Virus record (IMG/VR): IMGVR_UViG_3300020401_000001
Location: 1 to 64,000 of that record
Strand: one strand, 5' to 3'
DNA from: a virus
DNA length: 64,000 nt
Each line of letters begins with the position of its first letter. The first letter of the stretch is position 1. Under the pieces are notes generated by a model, which saw only the letters and a program-made list of their open reading frames with translations, was not told the origin of the DNA and did not search any database. Shown here in pieces: positions 15,321 to 21,792 of this stretch. Both the position numbers and the translations under genes were made by a program.

Positions 15321-15931
15321 AAGTAGGAGAGATACCACAGCCTTATTTTGTTCTTCCTTATGAAAATCATGAGAAAAGGAAAAGAGACACGATAAATCTT
15401 ATTAAAACTGCTGAAGGTCGCTCTGTAGAGGACGCTTGGACCAAGGTTAGCATGACTGATTTAGGTGTAAACGCAAGAAGAACATATTATGACACTGATT
15501 TAGAAAAGGATTTTAACCCAATGTTTGATAAATTTAACGAATGGATGAATGACAGAATAGGCGCACCTCATTGGCAAAGAACAATTATAGACTTGTGGTA
15601 CATGGAGTATGAGCAAGGAGATTGGGTTAAATGGCATACACATCCTTTATCAACTTATTCTGCTGTTTACTTTTTACACATGCCAGAGCCAAAAGATGCA
15701 ATATCATTTCGAACTTTTGATAAGCAACATTACATTCCTAAAGTAGAAGAAGGAGATATTATATTTTTCAATTCAATGATACCTCATTCTACAATCTGTA
15801 CATCTGAGCTTGGTAAAATATCTATTAATTTTAACATAAAAGCAGGTTTTGACGATAAGTATGCTGAAGCAGTCAGAACTCAGCTAGAGATAGTCGACAA
15901 AGGAGAGGATGCAACAGTGGAGGTTATTTGA
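15317..15931 (+). CDS. 2OG-Fe(II) oxygenase-type protein
   Basis: A 204-residue protein with the jelly-roll motifs of putative 2OG-Fe(II) oxygenases common in marine phages: VKWHTHPLSTYSAVYFLHMP (His107, His109), VEEGDIIFFNSMIPHS (His157) and LGKISINFNI. The second acidic iron ligand expected as H-x-D/E is replaced by His here, as in the HxHP-type phage subgroup, so activity cannot be assumed. It starts inside the groES-like gene (4-nt overlap) and might modify protein or nucleic acid. The substrate is unknown. Confidence 0.62.
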   Translation: MKVGEIPQPYFVLPYENHEKRKRDTINLIKTAEGRSVEDAWTKVSMTDLGVNARRTYYDTDLEKDFNPMFDKFNEWMNDRIGAPHWQRTIIDLWYMEYEQGDWVKWHTHPLSTYSAVYFLHMPEPKDAISFRTFDKQHYIPKVEEGDIIFFNSMIPHSTICTSELGKISINFNIKAGFDDKYAEAVRTQLEIVDKGEDATVEVI

Positions 15932-16661
15932 TGAAGACTTTAGTCCAACATACAACCTAAAACTGGATTTTGAGTATGGTGAGTATGATTTCTTATTTTT
16001 TGATGAACCAATCTGTAATTACGACTTAACAAGCGTAAGAAGTAAAATAAATTCTTTTGACCAACTAAGATACTTTGCTGAAGTCTTTTTTTACTTAAAT
16101 CCTGATGTTGAGCTCAAAATGCTCCAGGGCATATTTCAAACACTTGGAAATAGAGAATTTGGTAAGACTATAAGAACTTACGGTAAGAAAAGAGTCATTA
16201 GTATGTGTGAAGACGTATACAGAGATAGAAAAGTGCCATATTGTAATCAGTGGAGAAAAATACTTTTTAATCCACGTAAAATAATCAGCTCAGAAGAAAA
16301 GATGGCTATTGCTGGTATTTTATTTAAAAAACACATAAGTATCACAAAAGATGACGTCTGGAAGACTGTTCAAGAAATTATTGCAAGGAACGAAGTAATT
16401 ACTGATGTAAAAATCGCTTCTAATTTAAGAATTAGCCAAAAGACCATACAAAGGACAATGACTAAAGATATGAGAAGGCAAATTAAAATATCTAATGCTT
16501 TCATAAAACGAAACAACAAAGTTAATGAAATAATAGAGTATATAGATTTGTTGTCTGAAGGAGGCAATGACGTTAAGATTAGAGAGCTTAGAAAGTTTGT
16601 CGCTGTTAAAGATTATAGTTTAATTAAAGAAGCTTTTTCTAAGTATAAAGAGTCTCTTTAG
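15909..16661 (+). CDS. HTH-containing DNA-binding protein
   Basis: A 250-residue basic protein. Residues about 155-195 hold a helix-turn-helix (VKIASNLRISQKTIQRTMTK). The N-terminal half has an acidic start and NQWRKILFNPRKI. A role in regulation or packaging is possible. It converges on the leftward gene at 16639, overlapping by 23 nt. Confidence 0.48.
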   Translation: MQQWRLFDEDFSPTYNLKLDFEYGEYDFLFFDEPICNYDLTSVRSKINSFDQLRYFAEVFFYLNPDVELKMLQGIFQTLGNREFGKTIRTYGKKRVISMCEDVYRDRKVPYCNQWRKILFNPRKIISSEEKMAIAGILFKKHISITKDDVWKTVQEIIARNEVITDVKIASNLRISQKTIQRTMTKDMRRQIKISNAFIKRNNKVNEIIEYIDLLSEGGNDVKIRELRKFVAVKDYSLIKEAFSKYKESL

Positions 16662-17124
16662 TTTTTTTATTCATTTGTTTTATCAGTTGACGATATATTT
16701 TATCCTGAAAGTTAGCTCCTTTAAATAATTCATTTTGATAAGGGTCCTCTGATATAACCTCCTCGCCTGTAAGTTTTTTATAAGTTTGATTGCAAATTAG
16801 CTTTGCTTTTTTAGTGAGTTCATATAGAGCCGCTTCATGACCTTGCTTTTCTCTCCACATTTTTATATATCCAGATTCAGTCATTTCTTTAAACTTTGAC
16901 CTTTGCCAGTTTATTGTATGTGCTATTTTAACAAACTCTTTTTTTGTAAATAAATCGCTGTCGTATAGGTAAAGAAGAACTTCTAATTCTGTAGAAGATA
17001 GGTCGTATTTTCTCTTTATGTAATATCTAACTATTCTCCAGTTTTTAAGAAAATTATGCTTTTTTTCTCTAGAAAAATACTTTTTTTTGCCTCTCTTATA
17101 TATTTTTGGCTTGTCTCTACTCAT
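16639..17124 (-). CDS. Winged-helix (MarR-like) protein, lone leftward gene
   Basis: A 161-residue basic protein and the only probable leftward gene after 11151. Residues about 40-120 form a winged helix: LSSTELEVLLYLYDSDLFTK, then VKIAHTINWQRSKFKEMTES, then a wing YIKMWREKQGHEAALYELT. The N-terminus is Lys/Arg-rich. Its orientation and position upstream of the small-protein block suggest it regulates the switch to late genes. Ligand unknown. Confidence 0.58.
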   Translation of the reverse strand: MSRDKPKIYKRGKKKYFSREKKHNFLKNWRIVRYYIKRKYDLSSTELEVLLYLYDSDLFTKKEFVKIAHTINWQRSKFKEMTESGYIKMWREKQGHEAALYELTKKAKLICNQTYKKLTGEEVISEDPYQNELFKGANFQDKIYRQLIKQMNKKTKETLYT

Positions 17125-17169
17125 GAATTAGATTGAAATACCACATAAAATTAACCTTTTTTTTATTAT

Positions 17170-17177
17170 TATCTTTG
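17170..17177 (+). promoter_or_regulatory. Possible -7 element
   Basis: TATCTTTG matches TAnnTTTG and ends 6 nt before the ATG at 17184. No TTTG is seen 17-23 nt upstream. If used, the transcript would be nearly leaderless. Confidence 0.35.
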
Positions 17178-17183
17178 TCGAGT

Positions 17184-17468
17184 ATGGCAAGTAAAGTAGA
17201 CAAAAGTAAAATGGCTTGTAATAAGCCTAGAAAAAGTACGAGACCAGGAAAGAAAAAAATGGTAAAAGCTTGTGCAAACGGACAAGAGAAACTCATACAT
17301 TTTGGAGCTACTGGATACGGACACAACTACTCAAAAGCTGCTAGAAAGTCATTCAAGGCTAGACACAAGTGTGGCGAAGCAAAAAATAAATTAAGTGCTA
17401 GATACTGGGCGTGTAAAACATTATGGGCTGGTTCTGGCGGAAGTGTAAAATCAAACCCTAGAGACTGA
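17184..17468 (+). CDS. Conserved small basic phage protein with KARHKC motif
   Basis: A 94-residue protein. ATG 17184 (MASKVDKSKMACNKPRKS) fits relatives better than ATG 17133. The order RPGKKKMVKACANGQEKLIH, FGATGYGHNYSKAARKS, FKARHKCGEAKNKLSARYWA is shared by small proteins of many marine phages, including pelagiphages and cyanophages. Conserved Cys residues may bind metal. Function is unknown; the basic charge suggests virion or DNA association. Confidence 0.65.
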   Translation: MASKVDKSKMACNKPRKSTRPGKKKMVKACANGQEKLIHFGATGYGHNYSKAARKSFKARHKCGEAKNKLSARYWACKTLWAGSGGSVKSNPRD

Positions 17469-17596
17469 TGCCTTTAAAATGTGGAAAATCTCAGACAGTA
17501 ATTAATTCAAATATTCGTACTTTGAAGAAAGATGGATATAAGCATAAACGTGCTGTAGCCATTTCTATAGCAAAGTCGAACTCAAAAAATTGTTAA
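17468..17596 (+). CDS. Small conserved phage protein (DUF6496-like)
   Basis: A 42-residue protein of the phage pattern MPL-KGKS-x-VI-x-x-NI-x-x-L-x-x-x-G-x-x-x-x-QAVAIA. Here MPLKCGKSQTVINSNIRTL is followed by DGYKHKRAVAISIAKS. Its start shares TGATG with the stop of the preceding gene. Function unknown. Confidence 0.6.
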   Translation: MPLKCGKSQTVINSNIRTLKKDGYKHKRAVAISIAKSNSKNC

Positions 17597-17625
17597 CTTT
17601 ATAAATAAACTCAAAAATTAATATC

Positions 17626-18012
17626 ATGCCAGGAAAGAAAGTAAATAAAAAGCCAACAGCACCTAAAAAAGATAAGTATGGCACAGTAATACCTGAAGGT
17701 TTCTCGTCTAGCACAGGAAAAGATTATGTAATAACCGCAAGTTCAGGTACTCTTAACAGCAGAATATCTCCTTCAGGGAACGCATCAGGAATGGGAAGTA
17801 ATTATAACTTTTCACAAAACACTATGGGAACCAAAACAACAGATGCTAGCGGCTTAACATCTCAAACTCAGTATAAGCCTACAAAGACTACAAAGAACTT
17901 TGATGGGTCTGTAAATAAAAGCACCGATTACACAACAACAAGCTATCAAGCTGTAGATTACAATTCGATAGGATTCAAAAACAAAACAATAGACAAACTT
18001 AACAAAGCATAA
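17626..18012 (+). CDS. Hypothetical protein with C-terminal DYNSIG motif
   Basis: A 128-residue Ser/Thr/Asn/Gly-rich protein, probably mostly disordered. The last 20 residues read VDYNSIGFKNKTIDKLNKA, nearly the same as the N-terminus of the protein at 18275. The rest has threonine-rich repeats (TKTTDASG, TDYTTTSY). Function unknown; perhaps a virion component. Confidence 0.5.
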   Translation: MPGKKVNKKPTAPKKDKYGTVIPEGFSSSTGKDYVITASSGTLNSRISPSGNASGMGSNYNFSQNTMGTKTTDASGLTSQTQYKPTKTTKNFDGSVNKSTDYTTTSYQAVDYNSIGFKNKTIDKLNKA

Positions 18013-18014
18013 CT

Positions 18015-18095
18015 ATGAAAAATATTAAACCTTGTGAATGTGGAAACACACAACACCCTCAAGGGAATTGTGATGGTTCTCATTTAAATAAATAA
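18015..18095 (+). CDS. CDGSH-like 26-residue microprotein
   Basis: A 26-residue protein with CEC (7-9) and CDGSH (19-23). Canonical CDGSH iron-sulfur domains use C-x-C-x2-(S/T)-x3-P-x-C-D-G-(S/T)-H; here Thr12 and Pro15 are present and the spacing differs by about one residue. All four cluster-ligand types (three Cys, one His) are present. Related tiny phage proteins with CGRSPTG-C-GH patterns exist. Whether it binds [2Fe-2S] or zinc is open. Confidence 0.5.
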   Translation: MKNIKPCECGNTQHPQGNCDGSHLNK

Positions 18096-18097
18096 AT

Positions 18098-18271
18098 ATG
18101 GCTATAGTAAAAAACCCAAAGGGTCTTGGAGACTCTATACACAATTTGACTGTAAGAACAGGCATAAAAAAAGCTGTAGATACAGTTAGTCAGGCGTTGA
18201 ACACCGATTGCGGATGCAATCATCGCCGCAAGACTCTTAATGACCTATTCCCTTATAATAAAAAAACTTAA
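18098..18271 (+). CDS. Small conserved phage protein with CGC-LFPY motif
   Basis: A 57-residue protein. MAIVKNPKGLGDSIHNLT and TGIKKAVDTVSQALN are followed by DCGCNHRRKTLNDLFPY. The CGC-x-x-R-x-x-x-LN-x-LFPY pattern recurs in short proteins of flavobacterial and crAss-like phages as I remember them. Two close Cys may bind metal. Function unknown. Confidence 0.58.
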   Translation: MAIVKNPKGLGDSIHNLTVRTGIKKAVDTVSQALNTDCGCNHRRKTLNDLFPYNKKT

Positions 18272-18274
18272 ACT

Positions 18275-19132
18275 ATGGAAGACGAAGAATTAGACTACAA
18301 TTCGATTGGAATGAAAAATTCAGCTATCGACAGATTACAAGGGAATACGCCAACTCCTATTCCACTAAAACCAGTTGGAGAAAGACAATACGGACAATCT
18401 GTTGTTAGCTCTGAAATAGTTGATGGAAGAAAAAAAATAACCACTACAACTCCATGGTCACAAAAGTTAGCTGGAGAAGGACAAACTTACAGACAAGCAG
18501 GAGTAGACCCAGCAGCAGCAAAACAGTATTGGCAAGCAAATCCTGACAAATACAAAGAGTATTTGAAAAGTAAAACAGGAATGCAAACAGGAAAAGACGT
18601 AAGCGTTAGATTTGAAGATATTCCCGCACCTTCCCCTACTCCCACACCATCACCACCTAAAACCCCACCAAGAAGAGCTACGTCTTACAAATATAGAGCT
18701 GGAGGCATGGGTAGTGAATCTGTTGGTGGAAGTAATACTTTAAAAGGAGCTAAAGTTGCAGCACAAAGATTTGGAAACTTAAATCAGACTGTTGTTGATA
18801 AAGTTTTTGACGAAAAAGCTTACGGACCAAATGCAATGGGAAGATTAATTCAGACTTCTGAAGCTGCGAGAGCTAATCAAATAAGAGAAGGTCAAAAAGA
18901 AAACCCTAATTGGAAAAAAGATTTGATGGCAAACAAACAGATGTATTCAAAAATGAGAAAAGATGTTGCAGCTTGGAGAAAATCAGGAAGTGACCCAAAT
19001 AAAGTACCTAAGTCAGTGAAAGAGTTTCAGGAAAGAATTGACAATTCATACGAAAGAGTATTTGATGGAGGTGCTAATACTAGAAGTAACAGTTCAGCAG
19101 CAGCTTATAAGTTTCAAAAATTTAACAATTAA
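18275..19132 (+). CDS. Hypothetical protein with N-terminal DYNSIG motif and Pro-rich linker
   Basis: A 285-residue protein. The start EELDYNSIGMKNSAIDRLQG mirrors the end of the protein at 17626. Residues about 115-130 hold a short X-Pro tract ([11 protein letters not shown]) like those at 44590-50395. The C-terminal half is helical and basic (KVAAQRFGNLNQTVVDKVFD). It could be a minor virion protein. The X-Pro tract makes it a possible extra substrate of the prolyl hydroxylase at 50634. Confidence 0.5.
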   Translation: MEDEELDYNSIGMKNSAIDRLQGNTPTPIPLKPVGERQYGQSVVSSEIVDGRKKITTTTPWSQKLAGEGQTYRQAGVDPAAAKQYWQANPDKYKEYLKSKTGMQTGKDVSVRFEDIPAPSPTPTPSPPKTPPRRATSYKYRAGGMGSESVGGSNTLKGAKVAAQRFGNLNQTVVDKVFDEKAYGPNAMGRLIQTSEAARANQIREGQKENPNWKKDLMANKQMYSKMRKDVAAWRKSGSDPNKVPKSVKEFQERIDNSYERVFDGGANTRSNSSAAAYKFQKFNN

Positions 19133-19137
19133 TTATT

Positions 19138-19260
19138 ATGGCAAAGAAAACAAAAATGAGCAACAGAAAAAACCCTTGCTGGAAAGGCTATGAAATGATT
19201 GGCATGAAACCAGGAAAAGGTGGAGGTAAAGTGCCTAACTGTGTGCCTAAAAAGAAATAA
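19138..19260 (+). CDS. Small conserved phage protein (40 aa)
   Basis: Pattern NPCWKGYEMIGMKPGKGG then VPNCVPKKK, as in short proteins widely seen in marine phages (CW-x-GYE-x-IG-x-K-x6-VPNCVP). Two Cys may pair or bind metal. Function unknown. Confidence 0.6.
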   Translation: MAKKTKMSNRKNPCWKGYEMIGMKPGKGGGKVPNCVPKKK

Positions 19261-19262
19261 TA

Positions 19263-19442
19263 GTGGGAGACTGGGATATAAATGACGAAAAGGGCAAGTT
19301 CATTTACGAACGATGCGATGATATTATTACAAGAAGACCTTTTATGTCTGACGACCCATGTGAAAAAATTGTAATTGAAAAAAATGGAGTAACCGTACCA
19401 GAAGGAGAAAGAGAGCCTTTTTACAGATGGTGCAAAAAATAA
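19263..19442 (+). CDS. Small hypothetical protein (59 aa, GTG start)
   Basis: Frame from GTG 19263 with no upstream ATG: VGDWDINDEKGKFIYERCDD, ending EREPFYRWCKK. Three Cys are present. It fits the tight spacing of neighbours (2 nt after the preceding stop). Function unknown. Confidence 0.4.
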   Translation: MGDWDINDEKGKFIYERCDDIITRRPFMSDDPCEKIVIEKNGVTVPEGEREPFYRWCKK

Positions 19443-19453
19443 ATTAAATTAAA

Positions 19454-19780
19454 ATGGAAAGTGCATTAATTATTATAGGTGGAGCTATAGCCTTTTTTAT
19501 AGCTGTTTATTTTACAGCAATGTTTTTAAGCAAAAAAGGATTGCTAAAAGATGAAGACAATGACTGGATTCCAGATGTTGTTGAAGATAAAGTTTCTGCT
19601 GTAAAAGCGGACTTAGCAGAATTGAAAGCTGATTTGAAAGCTACACAAGAAAGACTATCAAAAGAACTGTCTGATGTGGGTTCTGCAATAAAAGAAGTTG
19701 GAAATCAATTAGGAGACGTCCCAAAGGCGTTTTCTGGTAAAAAAAGACCAGGGAGAAAAAAGAATAATGGCTCTAAGTAA
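19454..19780 (+). CDS. Membrane-anchored coiled-coil protein
   Basis: A 108-residue protein: a hydrophobic span (ALIIIGGAIAFFIAVYFTAM), then a long coiled coil with heptad Leu/Val (VKADLAELKADLKATQERL), then a basic tail (GKKRPGRKKNNGSK). Close to the lysis genes, it could be a spanin-type or virion-associated protein. Confidence 0.5.
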   Translation: MESALIIIGGAIAFFIAVYFTAMFLSKKGLLKDEDNDWIPDVVEDKVSAVKADLAELKADLKATQERLSKELSDVGSAIKEVGNQLGDVPKAFSGKKRPGRKKNNGSK

Positions 19781-20018
19781 AAGCGCAAAATATTATAGAG
19801 ATAACCCTGAGGCTAGGGAAAAAAAGAATAATTATAATCTTATTTTCCAAAGAAGAAAAAAACAGGTTAAAAAACGTGTAGAATGTAATCAATATAACAG
19901 AGACAAAGGAACTTATGGGAATGGAGACAATAAAGACTGTTCACATCAACCTGATGGCTCTTTAAAAACAGAAAATCAAAAAACAAACAGAGCAAGAGGT
20001 GGAGGTCAAAGACAATGA
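19767..20018 (+). CDS. Conserved small basic phage protein
   Basis: An 83-residue protein starting MALSKSAKYYRDNPEAREKK, a start shared by small proteins in many marine phages. The middle is basic (FQRRKKQVKKRVECNQYNRD), then GDNKDCSHQPDG and RARGGGQRQ. Probably nucleic-acid binding or virion-associated; function is not established. Confidence 0.6.
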   Translation: MALSKSAKYYRDNPEAREKKNNYNLIFQRRKKQVKKRVECNQYNRDKGTYGNGDNKDCSHQPDGSLKTENQKTNRARGGGQRQ

Positions 20019-20022
20019 CATA

Positions 20023-20196
20023 ATGAAAAATTTCATGAACATACAAGACTTAAAAATTTGGGGGCTTAGTTCATTTGCTTTAACTATGAATTTGATGGAT
20101 GTCAAGTCTGGTTTAAGTATAGTGCTGACTCTCACGGCGATAGGATACACGCTACACAAATGGTATATAATGTACAATAAAAATAAAAGAAAATGA
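20023..20196 (+). CDS. Small membrane protein (holin-like)
   Basis: A 57-residue protein starting MKNFMNIQDLKIWGLSSFAL at 20023, 5 nt after the previous stop. An earlier ATG (19999) would overlap that gene. The C-terminal half is one membrane span (SGLSIVLTLTAIGYTLHKWY). The MKN-x-x-IQDLKIW pattern recurs in short phage membrane proteins close to lysis genes. Confidence 0.55.
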   Translation: MKNFMNIQDLKIWGLSSFALTMNLMDVKSGLSIVLTLTAIGYTLHKWYIMYNKNKRK

Positions 20197-20342
20197 AAGT
20201 AAAAGCACCTGAAGGTTATCACTGGATGAAGTCTGGCAAAGGAGCGCCGAAGCTTATGAAAAATCCAAAAGGCGGATATAAACCACACAAAGGCGGTAGT
20301 CAGTCTTTTAATTTTCAAATACAAAAAGTACACAAGTCTTAA
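20193..20342 (+). CDS. Small conserved phage protein (49 aa)
   Basis: Pattern MKVKAPEGYHWMKSGKGAPK then GYKPHKGGSQSFNFQIQKVH. Short proteins with KAP-x-GYH-x-M and PHKGGS are common in marine phages. Both ends overlap neighbours by 1-4 nt, which indicates coupled translation. Function unknown. Confidence 0.6.
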   Translation: MKVKAPEGYHWMKSGKGAPKLMKNPKGGYKPHKGGSQSFNFQIQKVHKS

Positions 20343-20803
20343 TGGATATAATAAGTAAGCATATAACATATAAAGAAAGTATTCGTTCAAATACAGCCTT
20401 AAGAAGGGGTATAGATAATACGCCTGGCGATTACGAGCTTTCTAATATGAATAATATTGCAGTTAATTTATTTGAGCCATTAAGAGAATGGGTTGGAGGA
20501 CCTATTAAAATAACAAGTTTCTTCAGATGTGAAGAATTGAACAAAGCCATTGGAGGAAGTAGTCGGTCACAGCACTGTCAAGGCAGAGCGATGGATTTAG
20601 ATGACACTTTTGGACATAAAACCAATGCAGAAATGTTTGAATACATAAAATCAAATCTGAGCTATGACCAGTTAATCTGGGAGTTTGGAGATGATGAGAA
20701 CCCAGATTGGATACATGTAAGTTTTGTATCAGAGATGGAGAATAGAGGTCGCTCTATGCGAGCTCAAAAAGTGAACGGAAGAACTAACTATAGTATAATA
20801 TAA
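20342..20803 (+). CDS. M15-type peptidoglycan peptidase (endolysin candidate)
   Basis: A 153-residue zinc peptidase of the D-Ala-D-Ala carboxypeptidase/M15 type, expected to cut host peptidoglycan crosslinks. Visible: ITSFFRCEELNKAIGG, SSRSQHCQGRAMDL with zinc ligands His78 and Asp85, and DWIHVS with Asp122 as catalytic acid and zinc ligand His125. Length fits phage single-domain endolysins. It sits between holin-like genes, supporting a lysis role, though M15 domains also occur in virions. Confidence 0.8.
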   Translation: MDIISKHITYKESIRSNTALRRGIDNTPGDYELSNMNNIAVNLFEPLREWVGGPIKITSFFRCEELNKAIGGSSRSQHCQGRAMDLDDTFGHKTNAEMFEYIKSNLSYDQLIWEFGDDENPDWIHVSFVSEMENRGRSMRAQKVNGRTNYSII

Positions 20804-21204
20804 TGAAAACCCTAGAAAAGAGACCAGAAAGTAAAAAAGTAACACCCCAAACAAGAATGACAAAAAAAGAATTAAGACACTATTTAGGAGCTGCTGGAGT
20901 TTTTATCCTTGTCATAGGACTATTACTCTTTTTAGCGTATAACGATATTCCACAATCAAATAAAGACATATTCGTATCTATAATTGGTATGATAGTCGGG
21001 AGTTTGTCTGTGGTCATATATACCATCATTGGCAAGAACCCAGACGAAGTAAATTCTCTACAAAAAAAAGTAGAGTCACTTCAGGCTTTAGCTGATACAA
21101 TGGAAAAAAGAAACGACCAACTTGAAGCGATGATTATTGAACTACAAAGAAGTATTATAGAAAAACTATCTGTTGTTGGAGCAAGGTTTGAGCTAAAAAA
21201 ATAA
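20803..21204 (+). CDS. Two-span membrane protein with coiled coil
   Basis: A 133-residue protein. After a basic start it has two likely membrane spans (AAGVFILVIGLLLFLAYN and IIGMIVGSLSVVIYTIIG), then a coiled coil (LQKKVESLQALADTMEKRND). Next to the peptidase and 3TM holin it is a candidate holin or antiholin/spanin component. Confidence 0.55.
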   Translation: MKTLEKRPESKKVTPQTRMTKKELRHYLGAAGVFILVIGLLLFLAYNDIPQSNKDIFVSIIGMIVGSLSVVIYTIIGKNPDEVNSLQKKVESLQALADTMEKRNDQLEAMIIELQRSIIEKLSVVGARFELKK

Positions 21205-21237
21205 GTTAGGCTCGTAGTATAATTAAATTTAAATAAA

Positions 21238-21615
21238 ATGCTTAAAATGTTATTATCTCTACTCGGAAGAGGAGAGGGTGGAAGAAGTAAAATAGGAGGG
21301 TTAGCACTTGATTTAAGAGAAGCTATAAAAGGCAAAGAGCTAGACCCCAATCAAATATTAGAGCTGCAAACAAAAATAAATGAAGTTGAAGCTCAACACA
21401 GGAGTATGTTTGTTGCGGGTTGGCGCCCGTTTATAGGCTGGATTTGTGGATTAGCTTTTGCTTATCATTTTGTAGCTTTCCCTATAGTAAGAACAATATA
21501 TCCAGAAGTAGAGTTTCCAGTTTTAAATACTGAACCTTTATTTACAGTTTTAATGGGTATGTTAGGTCTTGGTGGTCTTAGAACGTTTGAAAAGTTAAAA
21601 GGCAAAACTAAGTAG
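21238..21615 (+). CDS. 3TM holin family protein
   Basis: A 125-residue protein matching the three-span holin type seen in gene transfer agents and phages: VEAQHRSMFVAGWRPFIGW, CGLAFAYHFVAFPIV, then LFTVLMGMLGLGGLRTFEK. It would form the inner-membrane lesion that releases or activates the endolysin. The helical N-terminal domain (LREAIKGKELDPNQILEL) is cytoplasmic in the family. Confidence 0.75.
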   Translation: MLKMLLSLLGRGEGGRSKIGGLALDLREAIKGKELDPNQILELQTKINEVEAQHRSMFVAGWRPFIGWICGLAFAYHFVAFPIVRTIYPEVEFPVLNTEPLFTVLMGMLGLGGLRTFEKLKGKTK

Positions 21616-21616
21616 A

Positions 21617-21751
21617 ATGGCTAAATTAATTTTAGGAAACTACACTGTTAAAACTAAAGTAAAACGCAAAGGTGTACACGCAAAAACGAAAACCTCTAAG
21701 AACAAAAACTCAAAGTTATATATTAAGCCATACAGAGGTCAGGGCAAATAA
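21617..21751 (+). CDS. Small conserved basic phage protein (44 aa)
   Basis: Pattern VKTKVKRKGVHAKTKTSKNK then YIKPYRGQGK. Very similar short proteins (KRKGVHAKTKTS-x-x-K-x-SK-x-Y-x-K-x-YRGQG) occur in many phages of aquatic bacteria. Highly basic; function unknown. Confidence 0.6.
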   Translation: MAKLILGNYTVKTKVKRKGVHAKTKTSKNKNSKLYIKPYRGQGK

Positions 21752-21768
21752 TGTGTTTTTATTTTGAG

Positions 21769-21776
21769 TAAATTTG
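21769..21776 (+). promoter_or_regulatory. Possible -7 element before tail-fibre genes
   Basis: TAAATTTG matches TAnnTTTG, 16 nt before the ATG at 21793. No TTTG is found 17-23 nt upstream. It lies at the boundary between the lysis block and the tail-fibre genes. Confidence 0.38.
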
Positions 21777-21792
21777 CATAAAGTATATAATT

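Noticed and set aside
17133-17183. Signal-peptide-like extension of the small basic protein at 17184
   Set aside because: The N-terminal hydrophobic run is coded by T-rich promoter-like DNA including TATCTTTG; relatives begin at MASKV as I remember them.
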